A DNA stretch of 64,000 nt, taken from Bacteroides sp. 519. Its GTDB lineage: Bacteria; Bacteroidota; Bacteroidia; Bacteroidales; Bacteroidaceae. Below the pieces are notes generated by a model. The model was not told the origin of the DNA, did not search any database, and worked only from the letters and a program-made list of their open reading frames with translations. Shown here in pieces: positions 1 to 9,168 of the stretch. The stretch spans positions 1 to 64,000 of the forward strand of contig NZ_QVMJ01000017.1 in the NCBI RefSeq assembly GCF_010500955.1, in the 5' to 3' direction. Position 1 is the stretch's first letter; the number at the start of each line of letters is the position of its first letter. The translations under genes were made by a program, and so were the position numbers.

Positions 1-71
1 GGCACAATTGAGAGACTATTCTTTTCCGTATTAACTACGAATATACAACACTCGGAGAAATAACGGATCAT
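1..71 (-). CDS. possible 5' end of a minus-strand gene cut by the window edge
   Basis: Reading the minus strand from 71 down to 1 gives an ATG and 23 open codons that run off the window (starts MIRYFSECC). A TATATTTG box, a good match to the Bacteroidota -7 promoter element, lies at 80-87 on the minus strand, nine bases upstream of this ATG. The pairing of box and start codon is the only support. The fragment is too short to assign a family. Confidence 0.35.
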   Translation of the reverse strand, partial: MIRYFSECCIFVVNTEKNSLSIV

Positions 72-90
72 TAATGATGCAAATATACGA

Positions 91-170
91 GACACAGAGG
101 CACAGAGATTTAGTTCAACCTGTGTAAGAGTTTAATTTAAAACTCTGTGCCTCTGTACCTCTGTGTTCCA
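91..170. repeat. intergenic hairpin of ACACAGAGG units
   Basis: Left arm ACACAGAGGCACAGAG near 92-107 and right arm CTCTGTGCCTCTGT at 143-156 pair over 14 bases. The right arm continues with another CTCTGTGTTCC unit. The same right-arm text occurs almost unchanged in the susC-susD gap near 62141-62162, so this is one member of a dispersed family. It lies just upstream of the promoter of the lipoprotein gene that starts at 257. Confidence 0.75.
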
Positions 171-222
171 AAAAACAATAAACTTATTGCAAGTTGGTAC
201 TTATTATATTAAAATACTTTTC

Positions 223-230
223 TATTTTTG
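223..230 (+). promoter_or_regulatory. -7 promoter box for the lipoprotein gene
   Basis: TATTTTTG matches the Bacteroidota -7 consensus TAnnTTTG and ends 26 bases before the chosen ATG at 257. No convincing TTTG -33 box is seen at 19-20 bases. The box lies downstream of the longest-frame TTG at 194, which argues against that start. Confidence 0.5.
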
Positions 231-256
231 CAGATAAACGCAAAAACCACAATCGT

Positions 257-2089
257 ATGAAAAAAAGACTTAGTTATTTAGTAGCTTATATTCCGCTTTT
301 ACTACTCTTTGCGGGATGTGAGTTCGACAGTGACAAAACCTACTTTATTGATGTTGACAAGCCGCACGAAAACGCGGAAATGTACATCAACCTGAATGGC
401 ATTGAACCGGGAAGCACTATTTTTGTGGTTAACGGCAATTGTTTTTCTTTCAACATAGATACAAAAGGAAAGAAGATTCTCAAAATTATTATTACACATA
501 ACGACAATAATTGGGAAGTATATACTACCGAAAATGGAAGAGGGGAATTTTGTATACCTAACTACAGCATGGATGGAAAAGAAACACCATTAACTATGGA
601 GATAGCAGTATCTTCGGGAAGTGGCAGTTTAGCCGATTTAATGGGATATGAAGGTTACCTTGGCAAAGTAGAATACAAAGTTAGATACATTACTGATTTT
701 CAGGAATTCATTAATATAAACCACCGCAAAAACGAAGAAGGATTTCTTGAACTTTACTGGAACGACTTGAAAAAAGAAGGTATGAATGTAAAAGAATACA
801 TCATAAAAAACTCTTCCGATGTTGTATTGGGCACCACAGAAGGTACTTCTTTTGTTGATAAAAGCTTCTTTATTGGCGGACGAGACTATCATATAGAAGT
901 AAAACTCAACAATTCTTCATCTTATTACACCTATACGTCTGTTTATGCGTATACACAATCGGAAGTCCAAACAAAGCGAAATAACAAATTTATTACTGTA
1001 TCCTGGCAACAACCAGAGTATAGAGGCAGGTATCTTGTTAAATGGAGCGATGATCAGGGAGAGCATTCGTCGGAATTGCTTCCTTACGAAACATTAAGTT
1101 ATGATATTCCATTTAACCTATTCGGCAGCAACATATCCGGAACGGTGAATTATGTCCCTTATGAAAATGAGGAGATGTACTTTACCTATACAAATTTCTA
1201 TTATAACGATTATCAAACCGAAATAGGTTCTTTTATTAACCACGCCTATAATAAAAAGGATAATATATTTTACCTATACAACGGAGATATACGTGGAATA
1301 AACCTACATGATATGTCGGTAGCCGCTACCCGGAATCACGACAATGAAGGCTTTTATGCTATGAGTACTTCACCTGTTAACAGCAAAACAGCAGTCGCCG
1401 GATACAATCGTATTTTTATCTTCCCCGATAAATCATTATCAGGACCGGTTGTTATCCAAAACGAAGCATCAAAAAACGGATTGCATTTAACATCAAAAGA
1501 TCATCTGGCACTATACACCAGAGAAGACTATTACGATGACGAAAAGGGCTATACTTACCGCAACATGATTCGTATATATAATGTCCTCACAGGAGAGGAG
1601 TTATATACTTTCTATACAAACAATTCGTCCGATATAGAACATATCACAAGTACTTATAATGGAGAATATCTGGTACTGGCTTCTAAAAATGGTATCGAAA
1701 TATATCAGTTAACCACAACCAAAGCCATTCTGGTTTACAAGGATAACAAATACTACAAAGGAGCCCAAAGTTTACCTAACCAACCGGAGAATATTTTATT
1801 AAAAGAGGATGATTATGTTATTGTTTGCCGGGCTAGTGATTGCACACGGTTAACACAGAGCAAAGCATATCCAAATATGACTCTGGGAAATGTTGATCCG
1901 GTTACTGGTGTAACGTTTTTATACACAAAAAACTATACCCAAAGTAACAACATTGTTTTTTTAGATACCAATACGCTCAACGAGGTTTACAACCATTCAT
2001 ACAACACATTTGATGACTACTATTTATACAATGGTATCCTAATAAAATCTAATGGTAATTACTACAACATTAACGACGAAATTAAATGA
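257..2089 (+). CDS. large surface or periplasmic lipoprotein, beta-propeller-like
   Basis: A 610-residue predicted lipoprotein of unknown function. The ATG at 257 gives a clean signal peptide (MKKRLSYLV, then a hydrophobic run) ending in the lipobox LFAGC; an in-frame TTG at 194 would precede the promoter box. The first third resembles beta-sandwich or fibronectin-like modules. The second half repeats patterns of short strands with Y/T/N-rich loops, as in WD40- or YncE-like propellers; this is an impression, not a domain hit. The stop overlaps the start of the outer-membrane protein gene by 4 bases (ATGA), so the two are translationally coupled and may work together at the envelope. Confidence 0.75.
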   Translation: MKKRLSYLVAYIPLLLLFAGCEFDSDKTYFIDVDKPHENAEMYINLNGIEPGSTIFVVNGNCFSFNIDTKGKKILKIIITHNDNNWEVYTTENGRGEFCIPNYSMDGKETPLTMEIAVSSGSGSLADLMGYEGYLGKVEYKVRYITDFQEFININHRKNEEGFLELYWNDLKKEGMNVKEYIIKNSSDVVLGTTEGTSFVDKSFFIGGRDYHIEVKLNNSSSYYTYTSVYAYTQSEVQTKRNNKFITVSWQQPEYRGRYLVKWSDDQGEHSSELLPYETLSYDIPFNLFGSNISGTVNYVPYENEEMYFTYTNFYYNDYQTEIGSFINHAYNKKDNIFYLYNGDIRGINLHDMSVAATRNHDNEGFYAMSTSPVNSKTAVAGYNRIFIFPDKSLSGPVVIQNEASKNGLHLTSKDHLALYTREDYYDDEKGYTYRNMIRIYNVLTGEELYTFYTNNSSDIEHITSTYNGEYLVLASKNGIEIYQLTTTKAILVYKDNKYYKGAQSLPNQPENILLKEDDYVIVCRASDCTRLTQSKAYPNMTLGNVDPVTGVTFLYTKNYTQSNNIVFLDTNTLNEVYNHSYNTFDDYYLYNGILIKSNGNYYNINDEIK

Positions 2090-2790
2090 AAAAGATTATA
2101 ATAGCCATTTTATTCTTTACACTAACAATTAGTGTAAATGCTCAATTTTCAATTGGATACTCAGTAGGTTACGGAACATACGACATGGGTGATATGAAAG
2201 ATATGCTTAAAGATATGCAAAAGGTACCTATTCAAACTCCAGATTTTCAAACAACAGAACTCCAACTGTATATTGTTGATAAATTCCCCGGATATATCAC
2301 CCATCAAATTGAAGCGGGATACAAGCTCAAGCGTCACGAGTTTGGGTTGAAATTCATGTATATGACTACAGGTGGTAAACTATCTTTGGCCGATTATTCG
2401 GGCGAATACAATATCAAAGCAATAATGAACGGTTTTAAGCAAGAGGCCTTCTATCGCTATTACTTATTATCAGATAATCAGCCTTTTAATTTCTATCTGG
2501 ATGTGGTTCCCGGCATTGTTATCAATAACTTTAAACTGAAAGAAAATATTAAGTTATATGATGGTGATAGTGCCTCGGATAATATAAATATGCATGGCGT
2601 TAACTTTTCTGTTACTCCTGCAATAGGGGCAAGCTACAGAATCAATTCCCTGTTAGCAGTCAGGGCATCGGCTGGTTATGAGATCAACTTCCCGAATGCC
2701 GAACTGGAAAAAGATGACTATAAACTATACTACAAAAGTAACTGGAGTGGATTACGGTTATCGGCAGGGGTTAGTTTGTATTTTAAATAG
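2086..2790 (+). CDS. outer-membrane beta-barrel protein
   Basis: A 234-residue exported protein. It has a signal peptide ending near VNAQF, then alternating aromatic and polar strands typical of small porin-like or OmpA-N-like barrels, and it finishes with a strand ending in Phe-Lys (SAGVSLYFK), close to the usual C-terminal aromatic signature of barrel proteins. It overlaps the upstream lipoprotein gene by 4 bases, so the pair is probably one operon. No binding or enzymatic motif was recognised. Function unknown; a structural or accessory role with the lipoprotein is inference. Confidence 0.75.
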   Translation: MKKIIIAILFFTLTISVNAQFSIGYSVGYGTYDMGDMKDMLKDMQKVPIQTPDFQTTELQLYIVDKFPGYITHQIEAGYKLKRHEFGLKFMYMTTGGKLSLADYSGEYNIKAIMNGFKQEAFYRYYLLSDNQPFNFYLDVVPGIVINNFKLKENIKLYDGDSASDNINMHGVNFSVTPAIGASYRINSLLAVRASAGYEINFPNAELEKDDYKLYYKSNWSGLRLSAGVSLYFK

Positions 2791-2886
2791 AGGAGGTAAA
2801 GGAGGTAAAGTGAGGTAAAGTAGTTGAGTAGTGGGATGCCTACTTTACCTCCTCTACCTCACTTTACCTCCTTTACCTCACTTTAC
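2791..2886. repeat. long hairpin of GAGGTAAAG units after the barrel gene
   Basis: The element starts one base after the stop codon. Left arm 2791-2823 has GAGGTAAAG units every 9-10 bases. The right arm, about 2840-2886, carries their reverse complement plus one extra inserted unit. The loop is TTGAGTAGTGGGATGC. It sits between two same-strand genes and may terminate or attenuate read-through into the efflux genes. The remaining 2887-3010 holds only promoter-like DNA. Confidence 0.85.
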
Positions 2887-2954
2887 AACTAGATGTTTCA
2901 CCCTTGCAAATTTCTGCTTCACCTTTCATTTATTCCGCTTCACCCGTTTTAATC

Positions 2955-2984
2955 TTTTCCAGCCATAAACTCTTTTTACCTTTG
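2955..2984 (+). promoter_or_regulatory. probable promoter of the RND efflux operon
   Basis: TACCTTTG at 2977-2984 matches the -7 consensus. A weak TTTT at 2955-2958 lies 18 bases upstream in the -33 position. The expected transcript start is about 20 bases before the ATG at 3011. Confidence 0.45.
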
Positions 2985-3010
2985 CTTACATACTATAATA
3001 CTTATAATGT

Positions 3011-6000
3011 ATGTTTAAAGCAATTGTACGTTTCTCGCTCCGTAAGAAACTATTTGTAGGTTTAATGACCCTTGCTTTGCTGGTAGGAGGCATATATGCC
3101 ATGCTTACATTGCCCATTGATGCAGTGCCCGATATAACCAACAATCAGGTACAGATAGTTACCGTATCCCCTACCCTTGCCCCACAGGAAGTTGAACAAC
3201 TGATAACCTTTCCTATAGAGGTAGCCATGAGCAACATTATGAATGTGGTGGAAATACGTTCTGTATCGCGCTTCGGACTTTCTGTAGTGACAGTGGTTTT
3301 CAAGGAAAATGTACCCACACTAGATGCCCGCCAACTTATTAATGAGCAGATACAGACTGTTGCCGGAGAAATACCACCCGAGTTGGGATCTCCCGAATTA
3401 ATGCCTATCACTACCGGATTGGGCGAAATATACCAGTATGTGCTTACCGTTGCTCCCGGTTACGAGGATAAATATGATGCTATGGAACTACGCACCATAC
3501 AAGACTGGATTGTAAAACGGCAACTATCCGGCATTCCCGGTATTGTAGAGATTAACAGCTTTGGCGGATATATGAAACAATACGAGGTAGCGGTAGACCC
3601 GGATGCGCTTTATTCGCTCAATATAACCATAGGCGAAGTTTTCGAAGCACTTCACCGCAATAACGAGAATACCGGAGGTAGTTATATTGAGAAAGGAAAC
3701 AGGGCATATTATATCCGTTCCGAGGGGATGATTACCCAAATATCGGATATTGAACAGATAGTAGTAACCAACCGCAATGGGATACCTGTACATATAAACG
3801 ATGTGGGAACTGTTCGCTTTGGTGCCCCCAAACGGTTCGGCGCCATGACCATGGATGGCAAAGGCGAATGTGTAGGCGGTATTGCCATGATGCTGAAAGG
3901 TGCCAATGCCAATATCGTTACCCGCGAACTGGAATCACGGGTAGAAAAAGTACAGGCCATGTTGCCCGAGGGTGTACGTATTGAACCGTATCTTAACCGT
4001 TCGGAACTGGTTAACCGCAATATATCAACAGTTATTTTCAATCTGGTAGAAGGAGCCCTCATTGTATTCCTTGTATTGATAATCTTCCTCGGAAACTTCC
4101 GTGCAGGACTGATTGTAGCATCTGTTATCCCCCTCTCCATGCTCTTTGGGTTTATTATGATGCGGATATTCAATGTATCGGCCAACTTGATGAGTCTGGG
4201 AGCAATAGACTTTGGTATTGTTGTAGATGGTTCCATTGTTATTGTAGAAGGCATACTAGCACATCTTTACTCTAAAAAGTTCAAAGGGAAAACACTCACC
4301 AAAGAGCAGATGGATCAGGAAGTAGAAGCAGGAGCCGCTGGTGTAGTACGTTCGGCTACATTCGCCGTGTTTATTATACTAATTGTATTTTTCCCTATCC
4401 TTACGCTTACTGGGATTGAGGGCAAATATTTCACCCCAATGGCCCAAACACTGGTGTTCTGTATTATAGGTGCGCTGATATTGTCACTTACATACGTGCC
4501 TATGATGAGTTCGCTTTTCCTGAAACATCACATTGACTCCAAACCCACCATTGCCGATCGTTTCTTCTCAGGCCTCAACAGGATTTACCAACGTGTATTA
4601 AACTTCTGCATACGCTTTAAATGGGGTACTATTGCTACAGCTTTTATTGCACTTGGTTTCTCACTTTTCCTGTTTACCCGGTTGGGGGCCGAGTTTATCC
4701 CTACACTGGACGAGGGTGACTTCGCCATGCAGATGACCCTTCCCGCGGGTAGTTCCTTGTCGAAAAGTATTGAAGTATCCAACGAAGCCGAACGGGTGCT
4801 CATGGAAAAATTCCCGGAGATTAAGCATGTGGTTGCCAAAATCGGTACGGCCGAAGTTCCTACCGATCCAATGGCAGTAGAGGATGCAGACATCATGATT
4901 GTTATGAAACCTTTTAAGGAATGGACCAGCGCATCGAGCCGTGCCGGGATGGTAGAGAAGATGAAAGAAGCACTTGACCCTATTCAGGATGTAGAGTTCA
5001 ACTTCAGTCAGCCTATACAGTTACGTTTCAATGAGTTGATGACAGGTGCTAAAGCAGATATAGCAGTAAAACTTTTTGGAGAAGATACGCAGGAACTTTT
5101 CGACCGGGCAAACGAGGCTGCCGGATACATAGCCCGGATACCGGGAGCATCCGATGTATTGGTGGAGCAAACCATGGGACTTCCTCAGTTGGTTGTTACA
5201 TATCATCGCGATAAGATTGCCCGCTACGGAATTAATATCGAAGAGTTAAATACCATTATACGTACTGCTTATGCAGGAGAGGCCAGCGGGGTTGTGTTTG
5301 AAAACGAACGCCGTTTCGATCTGGTAGTACGACTTGATCAGGAAAAGGTGGCCGACCTGAATCTTGACCGTTTCTTTGTACGCACCTTGGAAGGCATCCA
5401 GATTCCGGTGAGCGAGGTGGCATCTATCGACCTAGTTAGCGGACCACTGCAAATAAACCGGGATGAAACTAAAAGACGCATTGTTATCGGTGTAAATGTA
5501 CGGAATGCAGATATACAAAAGGTGGTTAATGACATACAGGAAACACTAAATAAGAACATTAACCTGCAACCCGGGTATTATTTTGAGTATGGCGGACAGT
5601 TCGAGAATCTCCAGAATGCCATCAGTACCCTTACTGTGGTTATTCCGGTTGCCCTGTTACTTATACTTCTGATTCTGTTCTTTGCATTTAAAAGCATTAC
5701 CTATACACTTGTTGTTTTTTCAACAGTACCATTATCGCTTATAGGAGGCATCCTTGCCTTGTGGCTGCGCGGTCTACCGTTCAGCATATCGGCAGGTGTA
5801 GGATTTATTGCACTCTTCGGGGTGGCGGTTCTTAACGGTATCCTGATGATAAACCATTTTAATGATATTCGTAAACGCACCATGTACTCACTTTCTACTA
5901 ACCGGATTATCAAACAGGGTACTCCGCATTTGTTACGTCCCGTATTCCTTACCGGGCTGGTTGCATCACTGGGATTTGTTCCAATGGCCATTGCTACCTC

Positions 6001-7321
6001 TGCCGGAGCCGAAGTTCAGCGTCCGCTGGCTACTGTTGTTATTGGCGGACTGCTTGTTTCTACAGTGCTAACGCTACTTATTATCCCAATATTCTATCGT
6101 TTGGTTAATTCGTTCCGGGTTTGGAATCGTCCCAAACATTCGCGGGCAGTTATAACAATTGTACTTATCGCGCTAGCGCTTCCTGCCGGATTACATGCCC
6201 AGCAACCTGTTACGCTGGACGAAGCTTTGGATATTGCACGGCAAAATCATCCCAGACTAAAAACAGCCGGGGCCTCCATCCGTCAGGCCAAAGCCAGCCG
6301 TGGAGAAATTATGGAACTGGCTCCTACTTCCTTCAACTATTCGTGGGGACAGCTTAACGGTGAACTGAAAAAAGATAAAGAGATTGAAATCAATCAGAGT
6401 CTGGGCTCGTTACTCACCCCTTTTTACAAGAACACATTGGTAAACAGGCAGATACAAACTGGCGATTATTACCTGCAAATGGTTGATAAGGAGGTTGTTG
6501 CAGAGGTAAAACGTGCATGGGCATATTATCAGTTTGCATACAACATTTATTCAATGTATCAGGATTACGACAAGATGGCCGGTCAGTTAAAAAGGATTGG
6601 TGAGTTACGGTATGAGCAGGGCGACATCACTTTGCTGGAAAAGAACATGAGTACAACCATGGCAGCTGATTTACAAAACCGGTTGTATCAGGCACAGGAA
6701 GAGTTAAACGTTGCCCGTAACCGCTTTATCTGGAGTTGTTATGCTGATTCTCAGATTGTTCCGGCAGATACTACTTTAGCTTTGTTTTATACGGATGCGA
6801 TGAACGAAAACATTTCATCGGCTCATACAGGCTACTTTAACAGTCAGGCAGCAGAAATGAAAGCAGCTGTAAATGTGGAGCGCAGCCGTTTCTTTCCCGA
6901 AATCTCGGTAGGTTATGTGCGGCAGAATATCCTCCCACTCAAAAATCTTAATTCGTGGATGGTGGGTGTATCTTTCCCTGTTTTCTTTATGCCGCAACAA
7001 AGTAAAGTGAAGCAGGCCAAGATAGCTGCATTCACCGCGCAAACAGAGGCAGAGGCCAATATAAAGGAACTTCAAAACCGTATGAATGAGCTACGTGCTT
7101 CCCTGCGACGGTACGATAAGAGTCTTCGATTTTATTCTACCTCGCTTGCGGAAGCGGATGAGTTGATTAAATCGGCAACGCTTCAACTGCAATACAGTGA
7201 AACGGATATTCCGGAGTTTATTCAGGCTATTAATACAGCCAGAGAAATTAAACGGGGGTATATTGAAACTGTTTATCAGTATAATGTGGCTGCGCTGGAA
7301 TATGAACTTTATACTAAATAA
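3011..7321 (+). CDS. heavy-metal RND efflux pump fused to a TolC-like outer-membrane factor
   Basis: A 1436-residue protein of the CusA/CzcA (HME-RND) family. Residues 1-1040 hold the usual inner-membrane pump with 12 TM segments and two large periplasmic loops. TM4 carries DFGIVVDGSIVIVE (from D400), the acidic proton-relay pattern of divalent-cation (Zn/Co/Ni/Cd) pumps rather than Cu/Ag pumps. A new signal-peptide-like stretch ends at AGLHAQ (about 1043-1064), and the rest (1065-1436) is a TolC/CusC-like outer-membrane factor with long helical coiled-coil regions. Fusions of this kind are known in Bacteroidota. The adaptor gene follows 7 bases downstream. Internal processing to release the outer-membrane factor is likely but inferred. 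Confidence 0.92.
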   Translation: MFKAIVRFSLRKKLFVGLMTLALLVGGIYAMLTLPIDAVPDITNNQVQIVTVSPTLAPQEVEQLITFPIEVAMSNIMNVVEIRSVSRFGLSVVTVVFKENVPTLDARQLINEQIQTVAGEIPPELGSPELMPITTGLGEIYQYVLTVAPGYEDKYDAMELRTIQDWIVKRQLSGIPGIVEINSFGGYMKQYEVAVDPDALYSLNITIGEVFEALHRNNENTGGSYIEKGNRAYYIRSEGMITQISDIEQIVVTNRNGIPVHINDVGTVRFGAPKRFGAMTMDGKGECVGGIAMMLKGANANIVTRELESRVEKVQAMLPEGVRIEPYLNRSELVNRNISTVIFNLVEGALIVFLVLIIFLGNFRAGLIVASVIPLSMLFGFIMMRIFNVSANLMSLGAIDFGIVVDGSIVIVEGILAHLYSKKFKGKTLTKEQMDQEVEAGAAGVVRSATFAVFIILIVFFPILTLTGIEGKYFTPMAQTLVFCIIGALILSLTYVPMMSSLFLKHHIDSKPTIADRFFSGLNRIYQRVLNFCIRFKWGTIATAFIALGFSLFLFTRLGAEFIPTLDEGDFAMQMTLPAGSSLSKSIEVSNEAERVLMEKFPEIKHVVAKIGTAEVPTDPMAVEDADIMIVMKPFKEWTSASSRAGMVEKMKEALDPIQDVEFNFSQPIQLRFNELMTGAKADIAVKLFGEDTQELFDRANEAAGYIARIPGASDVLVEQTMGLPQLVVTYHRDKIARYGINIEELNTIIRTAYAGEASGVVFENERRFDLVVRLDQEKVADLNLDRFFVRTLEGIQIPVSEVASIDLVSGPLQINRDETKRRIVIGVNVRNADIQKVVNDIQETLNKNINLQPGYYFEYGGQFENLQNAISTLTVVIPVALLLILLILFFAFKSITYTLVVFSTVPLSLIGGILALWLRGLPFSISAGVGFIALFGVAVLNGILMINHFNDIRKRTMYSLSTNRIIKQGTPHLLRPVFLTGLVASLGFVPMAIATSAGAEVQRPLATVVIGGLLVSTVLTLLIIPIFYRLVNSFRVWNRPKHSRAVITIVLIALALPAGLHAQQPVTLDEALDIARQNHPRLKTAGASIRQAKASRGEIMELAPTSFNYSWGQLNGELKKDKEIEINQSLGSLLTPFYKNTLVNRQIQTGDYYLQMVDKEVVAEVKRAWAYYQFAYNIYSMYQDYDKMAGQLKRIGELRYEQGDITLLEKNMSTTMAADLQNRLYQAQEELNVARNRFIWSCYADSQIVPADTTLALFYTDAMNENISSAHTGYFNSQAAEMKAAVNVERSRFFPEISVGYVRQNILPLKNLNSWMVGVSFPVFFMPQQSKVKQAKIAAFTAQTEAEANIKELQNRMNELRASLRRYDKSLRFYSTSLAEADELIKSATLQLQYSETDIPEFIQAINTAREIKRGYIETVYQYNVAALEYELYTK

Positions 7322-7328
7322 TTGAACA

Positions 7329-8216
7329 ATGAAAAAGATAATCACTATTTTGCTGGTAGTCGCCCTCTATGCCTGTAGCAACAAACCACAGGAGTCCGAA
7401 CCTATAACAGACACTCCTGCCCCGGTGCAGAAAGAAGAGCCGGTAGCAAACGATACGGATGCAACTACAGGAGCTACATCCAAACAGAATGAAGCATCCT
7501 TCAATGGTACAATTGTTACCCCACCTCAAAAGATAGCCAGTGTAACATTGACATTGGGCGGAGTGGTAAAAAACACTTCCCTCCTACCCGGCCAATATGT
7601 ACAACGTGGACATATTGTTGCAACATTGGAAAACCCGGAATTTATTGAACTTCAACAATTATGGCTGGAAAGCAAAGCCCAGTCGGAGTTTCTCGAAGCC
7701 GAATACAAGCGTCAGCAGGTACTTGCCGAAGAGCAGGCAGCCTCACAAAAGAAATTTCAGCAAAGTAAAGCCGAATATCTCTCTATGAAAAGCCGTTTGG
7801 AGTCGGCCGCTGCGCAATTATCGCTTCTCGGAGTATCAGTTGATGAGCTTGAAAAAAACGGTATTCAACCTCTGTTGAAGGTAAAAGCACCTATCAGTGG
7901 ATATATCAGCGATGTAAATATGAATATCGGCAAATACATCAATGCCGGCGAAGCACTCTGTGAAATTATTGATAAGAGTCAACCCATGCTGAAACTTACC
8001 ACTTACGAAAAAAACATAATAGGACTTAAAACCAATATGCCGGTTGAATTTTATGTAAATGGAGTAAGCAACAAGAGTTTCAAGGCCACCATAACATCAA
8101 TCGGACAAAAAGTAGATGCCGTTAGCCGTTCACTCGAAGTGTATGCCAGTATTGAAGAGAGCGATACGGAATTCCGACCGGGTATGTATGTAACGGCGCG
8201 AATAAAAAATAAGTAA
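7329..8216 (+). CDS. RND efflux periplasmic adaptor (membrane-fusion) lipoprotein
   Basis: A 295-residue adaptor that would link the inner-membrane pump encoded just upstream to its outer-membrane factor. The signal peptide ends in the lipobox LYAC, so it should be lipid-anchored. A low-complexity Glu/Pro/Thr linker (about 20-55) precedes a lipoyl-like half (PGQYVQRGHIVATL), a helical hairpin rich in Gln/Ala/Glu (about 105-165), the second lipoyl half (KVKAPISGYISDV) and a beta-barrel domain. It is shorter than most CusB proteins and lacks a C-terminal metal-binding extension. Same operon as the pump; divalent-metal substrate inferred from the pump. Confidence 0.9.
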   Translation: MKKIITILLVVALYACSNKPQESEPITDTPAPVQKEEPVANDTDATTGATSKQNEASFNGTIVTPPQKIASVTLTLGGVVKNTSLLPGQYVQRGHIVATLENPEFIELQQLWLESKAQSEFLEAEYKRQQVLAEEQAASQKKFQQSKAEYLSMKSRLESAAAQLSLLGVSVDELEKNGIQPLLKVKAPISGYISDVNMNIGKYINAGEALCEIIDKSQPMLKLTTYEKNIIGLKTNMPVEFYVNGVSNKSFKATITSIGQKVDAVSRSLEVYASIEESDTEFRPGMYVTARIKNK

Positions 8217-8229
8217 TTAACACTACTTA

Positions 8230-8260
8230 TTTGTAATTTAACTGCCAAGAAGTATCTTTG
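8230..8260 (+). promoter_or_regulatory. promoter of the AbiEii-type pair
   Basis: TTTG (8230-8233), 19 bases, TATCTTTG (8253-8260): a perfect match in sequence and spacing to the Bacteroidota sigma-ABfr promoter. It ends 18 bases before the ATG at 8279, so the toxin-antitoxin pair has its own transcript. Confidence 0.85.
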
Positions 8261-8278
8261 TAAAGTAAAGGATCAAAT

Positions 8279-8587
8279 ATGAAACAAACCCCAGACATAA
8301 AGTCTCTATTCAGTTCTTCTCTATTTTGGGATACTGATTTGAATGATTTGGACATGCAAAAGCATAAGTCTTTTATTATAGGACGTGTACTAAATTATGG
8401 TACATGGAATGACTGGAAGCTTATCCGGAATTATTATTCTGAGGAAGTAATTAAAGAAACTGTTATTTCATTACGTGATTTATTTCCTCAATCTCTTTCG
8501 TTCATTTCAGCAGCTACACATACTCCAATAGAAGAATTCAGATGTTACAAACAAAAACAGTCCACCCCACAACACTGGAACTTTTAA
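8279..8587 (+). CDS. probable antitoxin partner, DUF6922-like
   Basis: A 102-residue protein with the pattern LFWD..LNDLD..KHK.FII.RVL..GTW.DW..I...Y, which I recognise as the small family (DUF6922-type) that regularly precedes AbiEii nucleotidyltransferases in Bacteroidota. No signal peptide or helix-turn-helix motif is obvious. Its last 46 bases overlap the next gene in another frame, and it has its own strong promoter. By analogy with AbiEi/AbiEii systems it may act as the antitoxin; that role is inferred from position. Confidence 0.7.
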   Translation: MKQTPDIKSLFSSSLFWDTDLNDLDMQKHKSFIIGRVLNYGTWNDWKLIRNYYSEEVIKETVISLRDLFPQSLSFISAATHTPIEEFRCYKQKQSTPQHWNF

Positions 8588-9162
8588 AGAAATTGCAGTC
8601 AATTCCCCTCTTCAAACAATTAAGATTGGTTGGAGGGACTTCTCTTGCTTTACAAATAGGCCACCGAATTTCTGTTGATCTGGATTTATTTGGAAACTTG
8701 ACAGCAGACTTGCAGGAAATAAAACAGGTATTAGAAAAAGAGCAGTTACAATTTATGCTTCTTCATAATACACCCTCTATTCATGTGTTTACAATAAATG
8801 GCATCAAAGTTGACATTGTGAACTATCCTTATCCATGGTTAGAAATGCCCTTTGTTGTAGATAATCTTTCATTAGCAAATATGAAAGATATTGCTGCTAT
8901 GAAATTAAGTGCAATTACCAACAGAGGAACAAAAAAGGACTTCATTGATTTGTATTTTTTATTGCAACATTTCACTTTACAACAAATGTTGGACTTTTAT
9001 ATCGCCAGATTCGATGATAGTACTCTTTTTCCTGTTATTAAAAGTCTGAGTTATTTTGATGATGCTGACTCCGAACCAATGCCCAAAATGTTTATTCCAA
9101 CTACTTGGGAGGAAGTAAAATTAAAACTGACAAAAGTTGTTGCCAACATTGCCGGACTTTAA
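8542..9162 (+). CDS. AbiEii/AbiGii-family nucleotidyltransferase toxin
   Basis: A 206-residue protein of the nucleotidyltransferase superfamily used as toxin in AbiE-type toxin-antitoxin and abortive-infection systems. It shows the GG.S pattern (GGTSL, residues 31-35) followed by the metal-binding pair D46/D48 in VDLDLF, then a third acidic strand (KVDIVNY). The family transfers nucleotides to tRNA or related targets; the target here is unknown. The ATG at 8542 lies inside the upstream gene, so translation is coupled. The C-terminal helical part (DLYFLLQ) is typical. It lies between efflux genes and a two-component pair to which it has no obvious link. Confidence 0.82.
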   Translation: MLQTKTVHPTTLELLKKLQSIPLFKQLRLVGGTSLALQIGHRISVDLDLFGNLTADLQEIKQVLEKEQLQFMLLHNTPSIHVFTINGIKVDIVNYPYPWLEMPFVVDNLSLANMKDIAAMKLSAITNRGTKKDFIDLYFLLQHFTLQQMLDFYIARFDDSTLFPVIKSLSYFDDADSEPMPKMFIPTTWEEVKLKLTKVVANIAGL

Positions 9163-9168
9163 TATACT

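Noticed and set aside
3145..6357. Minus- and alternate-frame ORFs inside the RND pump gene
   Set aside because: All lie wholly within the strongly supported 1436-residue reading frame and show no family features.
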